The notes under the pieces: model-generated
Databases searched by the model: none
What the model was told of the DNA's origin: nothing
The model's input: only the letters and a program-made list of their open reading frames with translations
Shown here: in pieces, positions 16,442 to 25,601 of the stretch
How the letters are laid out: every line of letters starts with the position of its first letter
Position numbering within the stretch: position 1 is the stretch's first letter
Source: Rhodoblastus acidophilus
GTDB lineage: Bacteria > Pseudomonadota > Alphaproteobacteria > Rhizobiales > Beijerinckiaceae
Length of the DNA: 64,000 bases
Assembly (NCBI RefSeq): GCF_900187365.1
Contig: NZ_FYDG01000007.1
Location: 94,190-158,189, forward strand
Reading direction: 5' to 3'
Made by a program: the position numbers and the translations under genes

Positions 16442-17758
16442 ATGCCCGCGACGACCAAACCCCTTGCTTTCCTGAACGCGCGCCTCGTCGATCCCGAGAC
16501 CGGCGCCGAGACGCGCGGCGGCCTTCTCGTGGAAGACGGCCGCATCCTCGATCTTGGCCCGCAGATCGGCGCGGGAGGGCTGGCGGAACGCTTCGGCGTG
16601 ATCGATTGCCGCGGCCAGGCGCTCGCCCCCGGCCTGATCGACTTGCGCGCCTATGTCGGCGAGCCCGGCGGCGAACATCGCGAATCCATCGCCACAGCCA
16701 CGGCGGCGGCGGCGGCGGGCGGCGTCACGACGCTGGTCGCCAGCCCCGAAACGACCCCGCCGGTGGACGACCCCGCCGTGGTCGATTTCCTCAAGCGGCG
16801 CGCGCGCGACCATGGCCGCGTGCGGGTGCTGCCAGCGGCCGCCATCACCAAACATCTGGATGGCCAGGAAATTTCCGAATTTGGCCTGCTGCGCGAGGCG
16901 GGCGCCGTCGCCTTCACCGACGGGTCGCGCTCGATTCGCAACAGCCAGACCCTGCGGCGCGCCCTGACCTACGCCCGCGATTTCGACGCGCTGGTCGTGC
17001 ACTTCCCCGAGGATCGCGACTTGGCCGGCGCCGGCGTGATGAACGCCGGCGAACTGGCGACGCGGCTTGGTCTCTCCGGCGCCCCGCGCGAGGCGGAAGC
17101 CATCGCGCTCGACCGCGACATCCGTCTGGTGCGCATGACCGGCGCCCGCTACTGCGCCGCGCCGATCTCCACGACTTTGGCGCTCGAAACCATCGCCAAG
17201 GCGAAGGCGGAGGGGCTGCCGGTTTCCTGCGGCGTCACGATCAACCATTTGACGTTGAACGAAAACGATATTGGCGATTACCGCACCTTCCTGAAGGTGA
17301 AGCCGCCGCTGCGCCGCGAGGACGAGCGCCTCGCCCTGGTCGAAGCGGTCGCCAGCGGGCTGATCGACGTGATTTTCTCGGATCATAATCCGCAGGACGT
17401 CGAGACCAAGCGCCTGCCTTTCGCCGAGGCCGATTTCGGCGCCGTGGGGCTGGAAACCCTGCTGCCGGCCGCGCTGCGCCTCGTTCATTCCGGCCATCTT
17501 TCGCTGGCGCAAATCCTGCGCGCCATGACTTCGCGTCCCGCGGAGATTCTCGGCCTGCCTCAAGGACGGCTGAAAAAGGGAGCGCCGGCCGATCTGATCG
17601 TGTTCGATTCGGACGAGCCTTTCGTCCTGAACAAGGACCGGCTGAAATCGCGCTGCAAGAATACGCCTTTTGACGAGGCGCGGCTGCAAGGCGTGGTGAA
17701 GATCACCATGGTCGCCGGCGCCGTGGTCCATGATTCCGACACGAGGGTTTCAGCATGA
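16442..17758 (+). CDS. pyrC: Dihydroorotase-like protein PyrC (metal-ligand residues substituted)
   Basis: The 438-residue protein has the length and layout of class I dihydroorotases. Its segments include [20 protein letters not shown], then [34 protein letters not shown] and [20 protein letters not shown]. However, the metal-binding DxHxH is replaced by [12 protein letters not shown], the later HxxH site reads YCAAPIST, and VVHFPED stands where HCED is usual. This matches the non-catalytic PyrC'-type partner of aspartate transcarbamoylase known in several proteobacteria. It likely scaffolds PyrB, encoded elsewhere. It is the first gene of pyrC-plsY-dprA, with ATGA overlaps between all three. 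Confidence 0.85.
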   Translation: MPATTKPLAFLNARLVDPETGAETRGGLLVEDGRILDLGPQIGAGGLAERFGVIDCRGQALAPGLIDLRAYVGEPGGEHRESIATATAAAAAGGVTTLVASPETTPPVDDPAVVDFLKRRARDHGRVRVLPAAAITKHLDGQEISEFGLLREAGAVAFTDGSRSIRNSQTLRRALTYARDFDALVVHFPEDRDLAGAGVMNAGELATRLGLSGAPREAEAIALDRDIRLVRMTGARYCAAPISTTLALETIAKAKAEGLPVSCGVTINHLTLNENDIGDYRTFLKVKPPLRREDERLALVEAVASGLIDVIFSDHNPQDVETKRLPFAEADFGAVGLETLLPAALRLVHSGHLSLAQILRAMTSRPAEILGLPQGRLKKGAPADLIVFDSDEPFVLNKDRLKSRCKNTPFDEARLQGVVKITMVAGAVVHDSDTRVSA

Positions 17759-18345
17759 ACGGCCTGCTCCTGCCGGGCGCGGCGGCCCTGGGTTATCTGC
17801 TTGGCTCCATTCCGTTCGGCCTGCTGCTGACCAAGGCGGCGGGGCTGGGCGACGTGCGCGCCATAGGTTCCGGCAATATTGGCGCGACCAATGTGCTGCG
17901 CACCGGCCGCAAGGACATCGCCGCCGCCACTTTGGTTCTCGATGCGCTCAAGGCGACCGCCGCCGCGCTGATCTTCGCGCGTTTCTCCGCCGATGCGGCG
18001 GTGATCGCCGGCTTTTTCGCCTTTCTTGGCCATATTTTCCCGGTCTGGCTCAAGTTCAAGGGCGGCAAGGGCGTCGCGACCTATATCGGCTTTCTGCTTG
18101 GCGTGGTCTGGCCGGCGGCGTTCGCTTTCGCCGCCATCTGGCTGACGACGGCCAAGCTCAGCCGCTATTCCTCGCTGTCCGCCCTGGTCGCCAGCGCGGC
18201 TTCTCCGCTGGTGTTGCTGGCCATGGGCCAGAATGCGGCCGCCGTTGCGGCGGCGCTCATGACGGGAATTCTCTGGGTCAAGCACCGCGAAAACATCGCT
18301 CGCCTGCGCGCCGGAACGGAAGGGCGCATCGGCCAGAAATCATGA
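17755..18345 (+). CDS. plsY: Acyl-phosphate:glycerol-3-phosphate acyltransferase
   Basis: PlsY is an integral membrane enzyme that makes lysophosphatidic acid, the first step of phospholipid synthesis. The 196-residue sequence has all three signature loops: [27 protein letters not shown] and [18 protein letters not shown], between five or more hydrophobic helices. The ATG overlaps the pyrC stop by four bases, and its own stop overlaps the dprA start in the same way. Translation across the three genes is therefore probably coupled. Confidence 0.96.
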   Translation: MNGLLLPGAAALGYLLGSIPFGLLLTKAAGLGDVRAIGSGNIGATNVLRTGRKDIAAATLVLDALKATAAALIFARFSADAAVIAGFFAFLGHIFPVWLKFKGGKGVATYIGFLLGVVWPAAFAFAAIWLTTAKLSRYSSLSALVASAASPLVLLAMGQNAAAVAAALMTGILWVKHRENIARLRAGTEGRIGQKS

Positions 18346-19535
18346 GGGCCGCGGCCCTCAGCGATTCGCAGCGGCTGGATTGGCTGCAGCTGATTCGCTG
18401 CGAAAACATCGGGCCGCGCAGTTTTCACAAGCTCATGATTCGCTACGGGTCGGCGACGGAGGCCTTGGCGGCTTTGCCGGCGCTGATTCGGCAAGGGGGC
18501 GGCCGCAAGATCGTCATCGCCTCGCGCGAGGCTGCGGCGCGCGAACTGGAGGCGGCGCACAAGTTTGGCGCCCGCTATATCGCGTTGGGCGAGGCCGATT
18601 ATCCCGACGGCCTCAGACATATCGAAGCGCCGCCGCCGTTGATCTGCCTGCGCGGCGACGCCAGCCTGTTCAAGAAGCCGATCGTGGCCGTGGTCGGCGC
18701 CCGCAACGCCTCGGCCGCTGGTCTCGCCTTCACCGAACGGCTGACGCGGGGGCTTGGCGCAGCAGGCTATGTGGTGGTTTCCGGCCTCGCGCGCGGCGTG
18801 GACGCTTGCGCCCACAAGGCGGCGCTGGCGACGGGCACGCTCGGCGTGCTGGCTGGCGGGATCGACCGCGTCTATCCGCCGGAAAACGCCGGCCTGATTG
18901 AGGATATCGCGGCGCGCGGGGCGATTCTCTCCGAAATGCCGCTCGGCTGCGAGCCGCGCGGCCGGGATTTTCCCCGGCGCAACCGCCTGGTGTCTGGGCT
19001 GGCGCTGGGCGTGGTGGTGGTGGAGGCGGAGCGGCGTTCGGGCACGCTGATCACCGCCCGTTTCGCGCGCGAGCAGGCGCGAGAATTGTTCGCCGTGCCC
19101 GGCTCCCCGCTCGATCCGCGCGCGGAGGGGACCAATGACCTGCTCAACGAGGGCGCCTTCATGTGCCGGAGCGCGGCGGATGTGACAGAGCGTCTGGCGC
19201 CGTTGGCGCGCAGGGGCGGAGGCTATGGCCTGCTCGCGGAGCCCGGCGCCACCTATGTCCACGAACCGCTGTGGGACGAATATGACGAACCCGGCGCTGT
19301 CGTCGCCGAACCCGAGCCGCGACAGGTTCGGGCGCGCCGCGCCGAAGCTGCGCCGGTGACGCCACAGGGGACCGTCGAGCAGTTTCTTAGCCCGACCCCG
19401 ATGTCCGTCGACGATCTCGCGCGGCTCTCCGGCTGGCCGCCAGCGGAAATCCGGCTTCGCCTCCAGGAGCTTGAGTTGGAAAATCGCATCGAGCGCCACA
19501 GCGGAGACCGCGTGTCGCTGCGTCCTGAGATATAG
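18342..19535 (+). CDS. dprA: DNA-processing protein DprA
   Basis: DprA protects incoming single-stranded DNA and loads RecA during natural transformation. The 397-residue protein has an N-terminal SAM-like region ([20 protein letters not shown]), the Rossmann DprA core and a C-terminal winged-helix domain ([20 protein letters not shown]). Core segments visible are [52 protein letters not shown] and [19 protein letters not shown]. Start ATG at 18342 overlaps the plsY stop (ATGA). The pyrC-plsY-dprA order is common in Rhizobiales. Confidence 0.95.
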   Translation: MRAAALSDSQRLDWLQLIRCENIGPRSFHKLMIRYGSATEALAALPALIRQGGGRKIVIASREAAARELEAAHKFGARYIALGEADYPDGLRHIEAPPPLICLRGDASLFKKPIVAVVGARNASAAGLAFTERLTRGLGAAGYVVVSGLARGVDACAHKAALATGTLGVLAGGIDRVYPPENAGLIEDIAARGAILSEMPLGCEPRGRDFPRRNRLVSGLALGVVVVEAERRSGTLITARFAREQARELFAVPGSPLDPRAEGTNDLLNEGAFMCRSAADVTERLAPLARRGGGYGLLAEPGATYVHEPLWDEYDEPGAVVAEPEPRQVRARRAEAAPVTPQGTVEQFLSPTPMSVDDLARLSGWPPAEIRLRLQELELENRIERHSGDRVSLRPEI

Positions 19536-19564
19536 AGCGCCCGATCAGCCCTCGCCAGCGAGGA

Positions 19565-19867
19565 CTAATCGTCCGTCGGCTCGTCCTCGCTCTGGCGCGC
19601 CTGCAATTCCGCTTCAACCCGCGCCATGTTCAGAAGATAAGTGAGAAGATCGAGCTTGGCCTCGCCGGCCATGGCCGCGAGAGCGCCGACCATGTCGGCG
19701 ATGTAACGGGCCGTGTCCTCCGCCGAACCGGCTGAATCGGCGTCCGTCTCGGGCTCGTCATAGCGCAACTCCGCCTCTGCGGCGGCCAGCGATTCGCGGC
19801 CGTCGTCTTCGGGAATGACGGTATGGGTTAGAGCAGGGGACGCGCTGCTTTTGCCTTTCTTGAACAT
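19565..19867 (-). CDS. Conserved-looking small hypothetical protein
   Basis: This 100-residue acidic protein has a disordered N-terminal half (GRESLAAAEAELRYDEPETD) and a C-terminal helical segment (IADMVGALAAMAGEAKLDLL, then TYLLNMARVEAEL). A short basic start (MFKKGKSS) is typical of cytoplasmic proteins. I do not recognise a named family. It is convergent with dprA (29 bp apart), and its 5' side borders a 360-bp stretch without genes. Confidence 0.65.
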   Translation of the reverse strand: MFKKGKSSASPALTHTVIPEDDGRESLAAAEAELRYDEPETDADSAGSAEDTARYIADMVGALAAMAGEAKLDLLTYLLNMARVEAELQARQSEDEPTDD

Positions 19868-20227
19868 TTCGCCTCAACCCAGCCTAATGCGTTGTCATTG
19901 CGCGATCACTCTGGAGCCTCGCGCGCCAGGACCAATCGCTGCCCGGAAAAAACACAACCAATGGTTGTTTACCATAGCTCTAAAGCCGTCCAGCTGACAA
20001 ACGATAATTTCCTTACCCGGCGGAAAGTTCCAAGGCCCTCAACAGAGAGGAACCTTTGCTGCGATAGCACTAATTTCAAGAATATCGGGTAAATTGGAAG
20101 CCGTCGAGCAAGATATTTCCGCCGGCATTCAACCTTTGGCGAGTTCGCGTCCGCGCGGGGGATTTGATCGCCCTTGGCGCCAGACGGCGGAGGCATTCCG
20201 CGTTAAGTGGTTGTTTTTGAGAAGTCC
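19868..20227. other. Intergenic region between the 19565 gene and ruvX
   Basis: No coding region, RNA gene or strong repeat can be supported. Composition is less GC-rich than its surroundings (for example around 19950-20100). It must hold the leftward promoter of the 19565 gene. A weak TTGAG/CTCAA hairpin followed by a short T-rich run just beyond the ruvX stop (20208-20228 on the minus strand) might be a terminator. Confidence 0.4.
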
Positions 20228-20713
20228 TCAACTCGCCTGCAGTCGGGCGAGCCGGTCGAGGCCCCCCTGTAATATGTAGGCGGCGGCCATGCGATCCACA
20301 ACCTCTGCGCGTTTGGCGCGGCTGGCGTCCTGCGCGATCAACTCGCGCGTCACGGCGGCGGTCGACAGCCGCTCGTCCCAAAAGACGAAAGGAAGTGGCG
20401 TTAAAAGCGCGGTTTGTCGCACGAAGGCGCGGGTCGATTGGGCGCGCGGGCCTTCGCCGCCATCCATGTTGAGCGGCAAGCCGATGACGAAAGCTGCAAC
20501 TTCGTGCTTGCGCGCGAGTTCGAGCATTTTGGTCACATCGGCGGTGAATTTGGTCCGCCGGATGGTTTCAAGCGGCGAGGCCAGCCGGCGCTCGACGTCG
20601 GACAGGGCGAGGCCGATGGTCTTCGTCCCCAGATCGATTCCCATCAGCCGCGCCTTGGCCGGCAGGCGGAGGTTGAGTTCGTCGAGATTTAGGACGGCGG
20701 CGTTTTCTCCCAT
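20228..20713 (-). CDS. ruvX: Putative pre-16S rRNA nuclease / Holliday-junction resolvase-like RuvX (YqgF)
   Basis: The 161-residue protein contains the RNase H-like YqgF signature: [18 protein letters not shown] (first catalytic Asp), [20 protein letters not shown] (second acidic region) and [18 protein letters not shown] with [14 protein letters not shown] (C-terminal Asp). In E. coli YqgF matures the 5' end of 16S rRNA. The start at 20713 ([10 protein letters not shown]) is chosen because everything upstream in frame is without homology. It diverges from the UPF0173 hydrolase gene. Confidence 0.92.
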   Translation of the reverse strand: MGENAAVLNLDELNLRLPAKARLMGIDLGTKTIGLALSDVERRLASPLETIRRTKFTADVTKMLELARKHEVAAFVIGLPLNMDGGEGPRAQSTRAFVRQTALLTPLPFVFWDERLSTAAVTRELIAQDASRAKRAEVVDRMAAAYILQGGLDRLARLQAS

Positions 20714-20773
20714 CGGGCGCTTTCCCTTGGTGTGGCGCGGGCTTAGATGTCCGTAGCAACGACGGGGGATTTC

Positions 20774-21472
20774 ATGCAAGTGACATGGCTCGGCCATTCG
20801 GCCTTTTGCATCGCTTTCGACGCGGCCAAAATCCTGATCGACCCCTTTCTCAGGGGCAATCCCAAATTCACGCTCGATTTCGACGCCGCCATCGCCGGCG
20901 CCACTCATGTGGTCATCACCCACGGCCATGACGATCATATCGGCGACGCCGCCGAAATCGCGCAAAAAACCGGCGCGCAAGCGATCGCGAATTTCGAGAT
21001 CTGCATGTATCTGGCCGAGAGGGGCGTGCAGAACGTGAATCCCGGCAACACCGGGGGGACGCTGCGGGGAGAGAATTTCGGCGTGGCGCTGACGCCGGCG
21101 CTGCATTCCGCCGCCGCAACCGTCGACGGCAAGTTGGTCGCGCTCGGCGGCGCCAATGGCGTCGTGATTCTGCCGGATCGGGGCGCGCCGATCTATCATG
21201 CCGGCGACACCGCAATTTTCTCCGATATGGCGCTGATTCACGAGTTGTATAGGCCGCGGATCGGCCTTGTCCCCGTGGGCGGCCGCTTCACCATGGACGG
21301 CGCGACGGCGGCGCTGGCGGCGCGCCGTTATTTCGAATTCGGCGACGTCATTCCCATGCATTACGGCTCGTTTCCGGTCATCGATCCGACGCCCGAGACA
21401 TTCGTCACGGCGATGCAGGGCGCCGGCGCCCGCGTTCACACCCCGGCGATCGGCGAAACGCTGACGTTTTAA
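20774..21472 (+). CDS. UPF0173 metal-dependent hydrolase (metallo-beta-lactamase fold)
   Basis: The 232-residue protein starts [13 protein letters not shown] after a GGGGG site. The metal-binding motif [10 protein letters not shown] (HxHxDH) is followed by [20 protein letters not shown] and a C-terminal [14 protein letters not shown]. These are the ordered ligands of the YtkL/UPF0173 family of zinc hydrolases; physiological substrate not established. It precedes gatC by 107 bp and is probably transcribed separately. Confidence 0.92.
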   Translation: MQVTWLGHSAFCIAFDAAKILIDPFLRGNPKFTLDFDAAIAGATHVVITHGHDDHIGDAAEIAQKTGAQAIANFEICMYLAERGVQNVNPGNTGGTLRGENFGVALTPALHSAAATVDGKLVALGGANGVVILPDRGAPIYHAGDTAIFSDMALIHELYRPRIGLVPVGGRFTMDGATAALAARRYFEFGDVIPMHYGSFPVIDPTPETFVTAMQGAGARVHTPAIGETLTF

Positions 21473-21579
21473 CCGGCGATTCGGGCGGGCGAAGGCGGGC
21501 TCGCACACCCGCCCTCGTTGCGCCGCGCCGCCGCCTTCTGTATAGCCTGCTTCAGTCCCTGAAACAGCACGGAGCCAAT

Positions 21580-21867
21580 ATGTCGGTCGATCTGGCGACG
21601 GTGCGTCGCATCGCCCATCTCGCGCGCATCAGCGTGAGCGCGGATGAGGCGCCGCATCTGCAAAACGAGCTCAACGCCATTCTCGGCTTCGTCGAGGAAT
21701 TGAGCAGCGTCAATGTCGAGGGCGTCGAACCGATGACCTCCGTGCTGCCGATGCGCATGAAGAAACGCGTCGACGAGATCACCGACGGCTATATCCAAGA
21801 TAAGGTGCTCGCCAACGCCCCCGCCCGCGAGGACGGTTTCTTCGTCGTGCCCAAAGTGATCGAATAG
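21580..21867 (+). CDS. gatC: Aspartyl/glutamyl-tRNA amidotransferase subunit C
   Basis: The 95-residue GatC clamps GatA and GatB together in the GatCAB amidotransferase, which converts Asp-tRNA-Asn and Glu-tRNA-Gln to the amide forms. Typical segments are [37 protein letters not shown] and [14 protein letters not shown]. It opens the gatC-gatA-chorismate mutase-gatB operon; gatA begins 11 bp downstream. Confidence 0.95.
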   Translation: MSVDLATVRRIAHLARISVSADEAPHLQNELNAILGFVEELSSVNVEGVEPMTSVLPMRMKKRVDEITDGYIQDKVLANAPAREDGFFVVPKVIE

Positions 21868-21878
21868 GTCCGCCGCTC

Positions 21879-23360
21879 ATGACTGATCTGACCCGCCTGA
21901 CCCTGGCCGAAGCGCGCGACGGCCTCAAGGCCAAGAAATTCACCTCCGTCGAGCTGACGCAGGCCCATGTCGACGCGGTGACGCGCGCGAAACAGCTCAA
22001 TTGCTATATTGTCGAGACGCCGGAAAAGGCGCTCGACATGGCGAAAGCGGCCGACGCGCGCTTGGCGCGAGGCGAGGGCGGCGCGCTGGAAGGCCTGCCG
22101 CTCGGCATCAAGGATCTGTATTGCACCGATGGCGTGCAAACCACCGCCGCCAGCCACATTCTCGAGGGCTTCGTGCCGCGCTACGAATCGACCGTCACGT
22201 CAAACCTGTGGCGCGACGGCGCGGTGATGCTGGGCAAGCTCAATCTCGACGAATTCGCCATGGGCTCGTCCAACGAGACCTCCTATTTCGGCCCGGTGGT
22301 CTCGCCCTGGCGCCGTAACGGTTCCGACGCCAAGATCGTCCCCGGCGGCTCCTCGGGTGGTTCTTCCGCGGCGGTTGCGGCGCATCTTTGCCTGGGCGCC
22401 ACGGCGACCGACACCGGCGGCTCGATTCGCCAGCCCGCCGCGTTCACCGGCACGGTCGGCATCAAGCCGACCTACGGCCGTTGCTCGCGCTGGGGCATCG
22501 TCGCTTTCGCCTCCTCGCTGGATCAGGCGGGACCGATCACCCGCAACGTGCGCGATTGCGCCATCATGCTGCGCTCCATGGCGGGGCACGATCTTAAGGA
22601 CACCACCTCTGTCGACGCGCCCGTGCCGGATTACGAGAAGGCGGTGGGCGCCTCCGTGAAGGGCAAGGTGATCGGCATTCCCAGGGAGTACAGGCTCGAC
22701 GGCCTGTCGCCGGAAATCGCCGCGCTGTGGGATCGGGGCATCGACTGGCTGCGCGCCGCGGGCGCTGAGATTCGCGACATTTCGCTGCCGCATACGCGAC
22801 ACGCGCTGCCAGCTTATTACATTGTCGCGCCGGCGGAAGCCTCGTCCAATCTCGCGCGCTACGACGGCATTCGCTACGGCCTGCGCAAGACCGGCAAGGA
22901 CATCGTCGATCTCTATGAGAAGACCCGCGCGGAAGGGTTCGGCAAGGAAGTGCGCCGCCGCATCATGATCGGCACCTATGTGCTGTCGGCCGGCTATTAC
23001 GACGCTTATTATTTGCGCGCGCAGAAAATCCGTTCGCTGATCAAGCGCGATTTCGACCTCGCCTATGAGGCGGGCGTCGACGCGATTCTGACGCCGGCGA
23101 CGCCCTCGCCGGCCTTCGCGCAAGGCGAAAAGGGATCGGCCGATCCGGTGGAAATGTATCTCAACGACGTCTTCACCGTGACGGTGAACATGGCGGGTTT
23201 GCCGGGGCTGGTGGTTCCCGCCGGCCTGTCGTCGGATGGTCTGCCGCTCGGCCTGCAATTGATCGGGCGCCCGTTCGAGGAAGAAACCTTGTTCTCGCTG
23301 GGCGAGGCCATCGAGCAGGCGGCGCCGAAAATGGTTCTGCCCGAACCGTGGTGGGACTGA
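21879..23360 (+). CDS. gatA: Aspartyl/glutamyl-tRNA amidotransferase subunit A
   Basis: The 493-residue amidase subunit releases ammonia from glutamine for transfer to the mischarged tRNA. The Ser-cisSer-Lys triad is visible as Lys in [14 protein letters not shown], and the serines in [15 protein letters not shown] and [16 protein letters not shown]. Length and C-terminal [17 protein letters not shown] are standard for GatA. The next start codon (chorismate mutase) lies 5 bp after its stop. Confidence 0.97.
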   Translation: MTDLTRLTLAEARDGLKAKKFTSVELTQAHVDAVTRAKQLNCYIVETPEKALDMAKAADARLARGEGGALEGLPLGIKDLYCTDGVQTTAASHILEGFVPRYESTVTSNLWRDGAVMLGKLNLDEFAMGSSNETSYFGPVVSPWRRNGSDAKIVPGGSSGGSSAAVAAHLCLGATATDTGGSIRQPAAFTGTVGIKPTYGRCSRWGIVAFASSLDQAGPITRNVRDCAIMLRSMAGHDLKDTTSVDAPVPDYEKAVGASVKGKVIGIPREYRLDGLSPEIAALWDRGIDWLRAAGAEIRDISLPHTRHALPAYYIVAPAEASSNLARYDGIRYGLRKTGKDIVDLYEKTRAEGFGKEVRRRIMIGTYVLSAGYYDAYYLRAQKIRSLIKRDFDLAYEAGVDAILTPATPSPAFAQGEKGSADPVEMYLNDVFTVTVNMAGLPGLVVPAGLSSDGLPLGLQLIGRPFEEETLFSLGEAIEQAAPKMVLPEPWWD

Positions 23361-23365
23361 ACGCC

Positions 23366-23680
23366 ATGAGCGCGGACGAGACTTTGGCGCCCAATCCCGA
23401 AATGGCGGCGCTGCGCCAGAAGATCGACGCGCTCGATGTCGAGCTGGTCGATTTGCTGGCCGAACGCCAGCGCTGCATCGAAAGCGCGGCGGAGATCAAG
23501 ACCCGCATCGGCTGGCCCGCGCGCATCCCGCCGCGAGTCGCCGAGGTGCTGGATCGCGTCGGCGTCCGCGCGCGGGAAAAGAAGCTGGATGAAGAGTTGG
23601 CGCGGTCGATCTGGACCACGCTGGTGGAATGGTCGATTGGCTATGAGGAGCGCTTGATGCGCTCGAAGGATCGCGCATGA
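23366..23680 (+). CDS. Chorismate mutase (AroQ class) within the gat operon
   Basis: The 104-residue protein has the AroQ helical layout: [20 protein letters not shown] (first helix with Arg and Asp), [40 protein letters not shown] and a final helix [20 protein letters not shown]. It resembles stand-alone chorismate mutases or the PchB type, converting chorismate to prephenate. Start ATG at 23366 gives a normal N-terminus. It lies between gatA (5-bp gap) and gatB (ATGA overlap), so it is made together with the tRNA amidotransferase. Confidence 0.88.
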   Translation: MSADETLAPNPEMAALRQKIDALDVELVDLLAERQRCIESAAEIKTRIGWPARIPPRVAEVLDRVGVRAREKKLDEELARSIWTTLVEWSIGYEERLMRSKDRA

Positions 23681-25146
23681 ACACGCAAGCCAAACCCTCA
23701 AAATTGATCGCGGGCGCGACCGGCGACTGGGAAGTCGTCATCGGTCTGGAAATCCACGCCCAGGTGACGAGCAAATCCAAGTTGTTTTCCGGCGCCAGCA
23801 CCGAATTCGGCGGCGAACCGAACACGCATGTGTCGCTGGTGGACGCGGCCATGCCGGGCATGCTGCCGGTCATCAACGAGGAATGCGTCAAGCAGGCGAT
23901 CCGCACGGGACTCGCGCTGAAGGCGCAGATCAACCATCGTTCGGTGTTCGACCGGAAGAACTATTTCTACCCGGATCTGCCGCAGGGCTATCAGATCAGC
24001 CAGTACAAGCATCCGATCGTCGGCGAGGGCGAGGTGTTGGTCGACCTGTCGCCGACCGAGCAGATCAAGGTCGGCATCGAGCGTCTGCATCTGGAGCAGG
24101 ACGCCGGCAAATCGCTGCACGATCTCAGCCCCAACGATTCCCATGTCGATCTCAACCGCTCCGGCGTGGCGCTGATGGAAATCGTGTCGAAACCCGACAT
24201 GCGCAGCGCGGAGGAAGCCAAGGCTTATGTTTCCAAGCTGCGCACTATCGTGCGGTATGCGGGAACCTGCGACGGCAATATGGAGCAGGGATCCTTGCGC
24301 GCCGACGTCAACGTCTCCGTGCGCAAGCCGGGCGATCCCTTCGGCACGCGCTGCGAGATCAAGAACGTCAATTCGATCCGCTTTATCGGTCAGGCCATCG
24401 AGGTCGAGGCGCGGCGCCAGATCGGCATCATCGAGGACGGCGGCAAGATCGACCAGGAGACGCGGCTCTACGATCCCTCCAAGGGCGAGACGCGCTCGAT
24501 GCGCTCGAAGGAAGAGGCGCACGACTATCGCTACTTCCCCGACCCCGACCTGCTGCCGCTGGAATTCGACCAGGCCTATGTCGATGTGCTGGCGGCCGAT
24601 TTGCCGGAATTGCCGGACGAGAAGAAAGCGCGTTTCATCGCGCAATATGGTCTCACGCCCTATGACGCGGGCGTGCTGGTGCTTGAGCGCGCCTTCGGCG
24701 ATTACTTTGAAGAAGCGACGAAGGGCCGCGACGCCAAGCTCGTCGCCAACTGGGTGATCAACGAACTGTTCGGCCGTCTCAACAAGGAAGGCAAGGGCAT
24801 TGAAGAATCTCCGGTTACGGCGGCGCAGATCGGCGGCATCGTCGATTTGATCTCGTCCGACGTCATCTCTGGCAAGATCGCGAAAGATCTGTTCGAGATC
24901 GTGTGGAGCGAGGGCGGCGACCCAGCGGACATTGTCGAAAAGCGCGGCATGAAGCAGGTCACGGACACCGGAGCCATCGAGGCGGCGGTGGACGAAATCA
25001 TCGCGAAGAATCCCGACAAGGTGGAGCAGGCGAAAGCCAAACCCACCATGCTCGGCTGGTTCGTCGGGCAGGTGATGAAGGCGACTGGCGGCAAGGCCAA
25101 TCCGCAGGCCGTCAACGAGTTGCTGAAAAGCAAGCTCGGAATCTGA
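23677..25146 (+). CDS. gatB: Aspartyl/glutamyl-tRNA amidotransferase subunit B
   Basis: The 489-residue GatB activates the tRNA-bound acid with ATP and receives ammonia from GatA. Recognisable are [66 protein letters not shown] and the C-terminal YqeY/GatB tail domain ending [20 protein letters not shown]. Its start overlaps the chorismate mutase stop. A hairpin terminator follows at 25192. Confidence 0.97.
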   Translation: MNTQAKPSKLIAGATGDWEVVIGLEIHAQVTSKSKLFSGASTEFGGEPNTHVSLVDAAMPGMLPVINEECVKQAIRTGLALKAQINHRSVFDRKNYFYPDLPQGYQISQYKHPIVGEGEVLVDLSPTEQIKVGIERLHLEQDAGKSLHDLSPNDSHVDLNRSGVALMEIVSKPDMRSAEEAKAYVSKLRTIVRYAGTCDGNMEQGSLRADVNVSVRKPGDPFGTRCEIKNVNSIRFIGQAIEVEARRQIGIIEDGGKIDQETRLYDPSKGETRSMRSKEEAHDYRYFPDPDLLPLEFDQAYVDVLAADLPELPDEKKARFIAQYGLTPYDAGVLVLERAFGDYFEEATKGRDAKLVANWVINELFGRLNKEGKGIEESPVTAAQIGGIVDLISSDVISGKIAKDLFEIVWSEGGDPADIVEKRGMKQVTDTGAIEAAVDEIIAKNPDKVEQAKAKPTMLGWFVGQVMKATGGKANPQAVNELLKSKLGI

Positions 25147-25191
25147 TTCGGCGGCTTTCGCGCCGGCGGGCGCAGGACATGAGCCCATGCG

Positions 25192-25220
25192 AACGCGCGT
25201 CGTCTTCGGCGCGCGTTTTT
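25192..25220 (+). terminator. Rho-independent terminator of the gat operon
   Basis: An 8-bp perfect stem AACGCGCG/CGCGCGTT (25192-25199 with 25210-25217) and a 10-nt loop are followed directly by a run of five T (25216-25220). It lies 46 bp after gatB. Confidence 0.8.
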
Positions 25221-25601
25221 CGTTATGCGTAAAAAAGTTTTGTCGCGCGCGGCGGGGGCGAACGGCGCGGGCCGCGCGCGCGTTTTTGCGTGGGGCCGGC
25301 CCGCGCGCGACGGCGCGGCGCGCGTCTCGACACGCCATGCAAAGTCACTTTAAGTCGATGAAAACAAAGGATATTTTGTATTGATGCGCGATGCGCGCGG
25401 CCGCAAGGCGAACGCCCGCGCCGCGCCGACGAAGGTGATGGACGACAGTTGCGACAGAGCGGGCGTTCGTAACTGTGGTCGGGCTGAAAAGGCAAGTCTT
25501 GTGCAAGTCTTCGCACGGTGAACACTTGCACACCGCGTTAACAGGTTTAGGCTAATTCCGCCATTCCGGCTTGAGAGCGCCGGCTGCCAAGGGGGACTGA
25601 C
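25221..25601 (+). promoter_or_regulatory. Upstream region of the H1-like gene with direct repeat and dyad
   Basis: This 380-bp gene-free stretch contains an AT-richer patch (25346-25385). GCAAGTCTT is repeated in direct orientation at 25492-25500 and 25503-25511 (11-bp period). A perfect 8-bp dyad GTGCAAGT/ACTTGCAC lies at 25501-25508 and 25524-25531. The dyad is a plausible operator for the gene at 25602, about 70 bp upstream of its start. A strong AAGGGGG ribosome site precedes the ATG. Confidence 0.5.

Noticed and set aside
17730..18341. Extending dprA upstream through plsY
   Set aside because: That part is an out-of-frame reading of plsY; the ATG at 18342 overlapping the plsY stop is the natural start.
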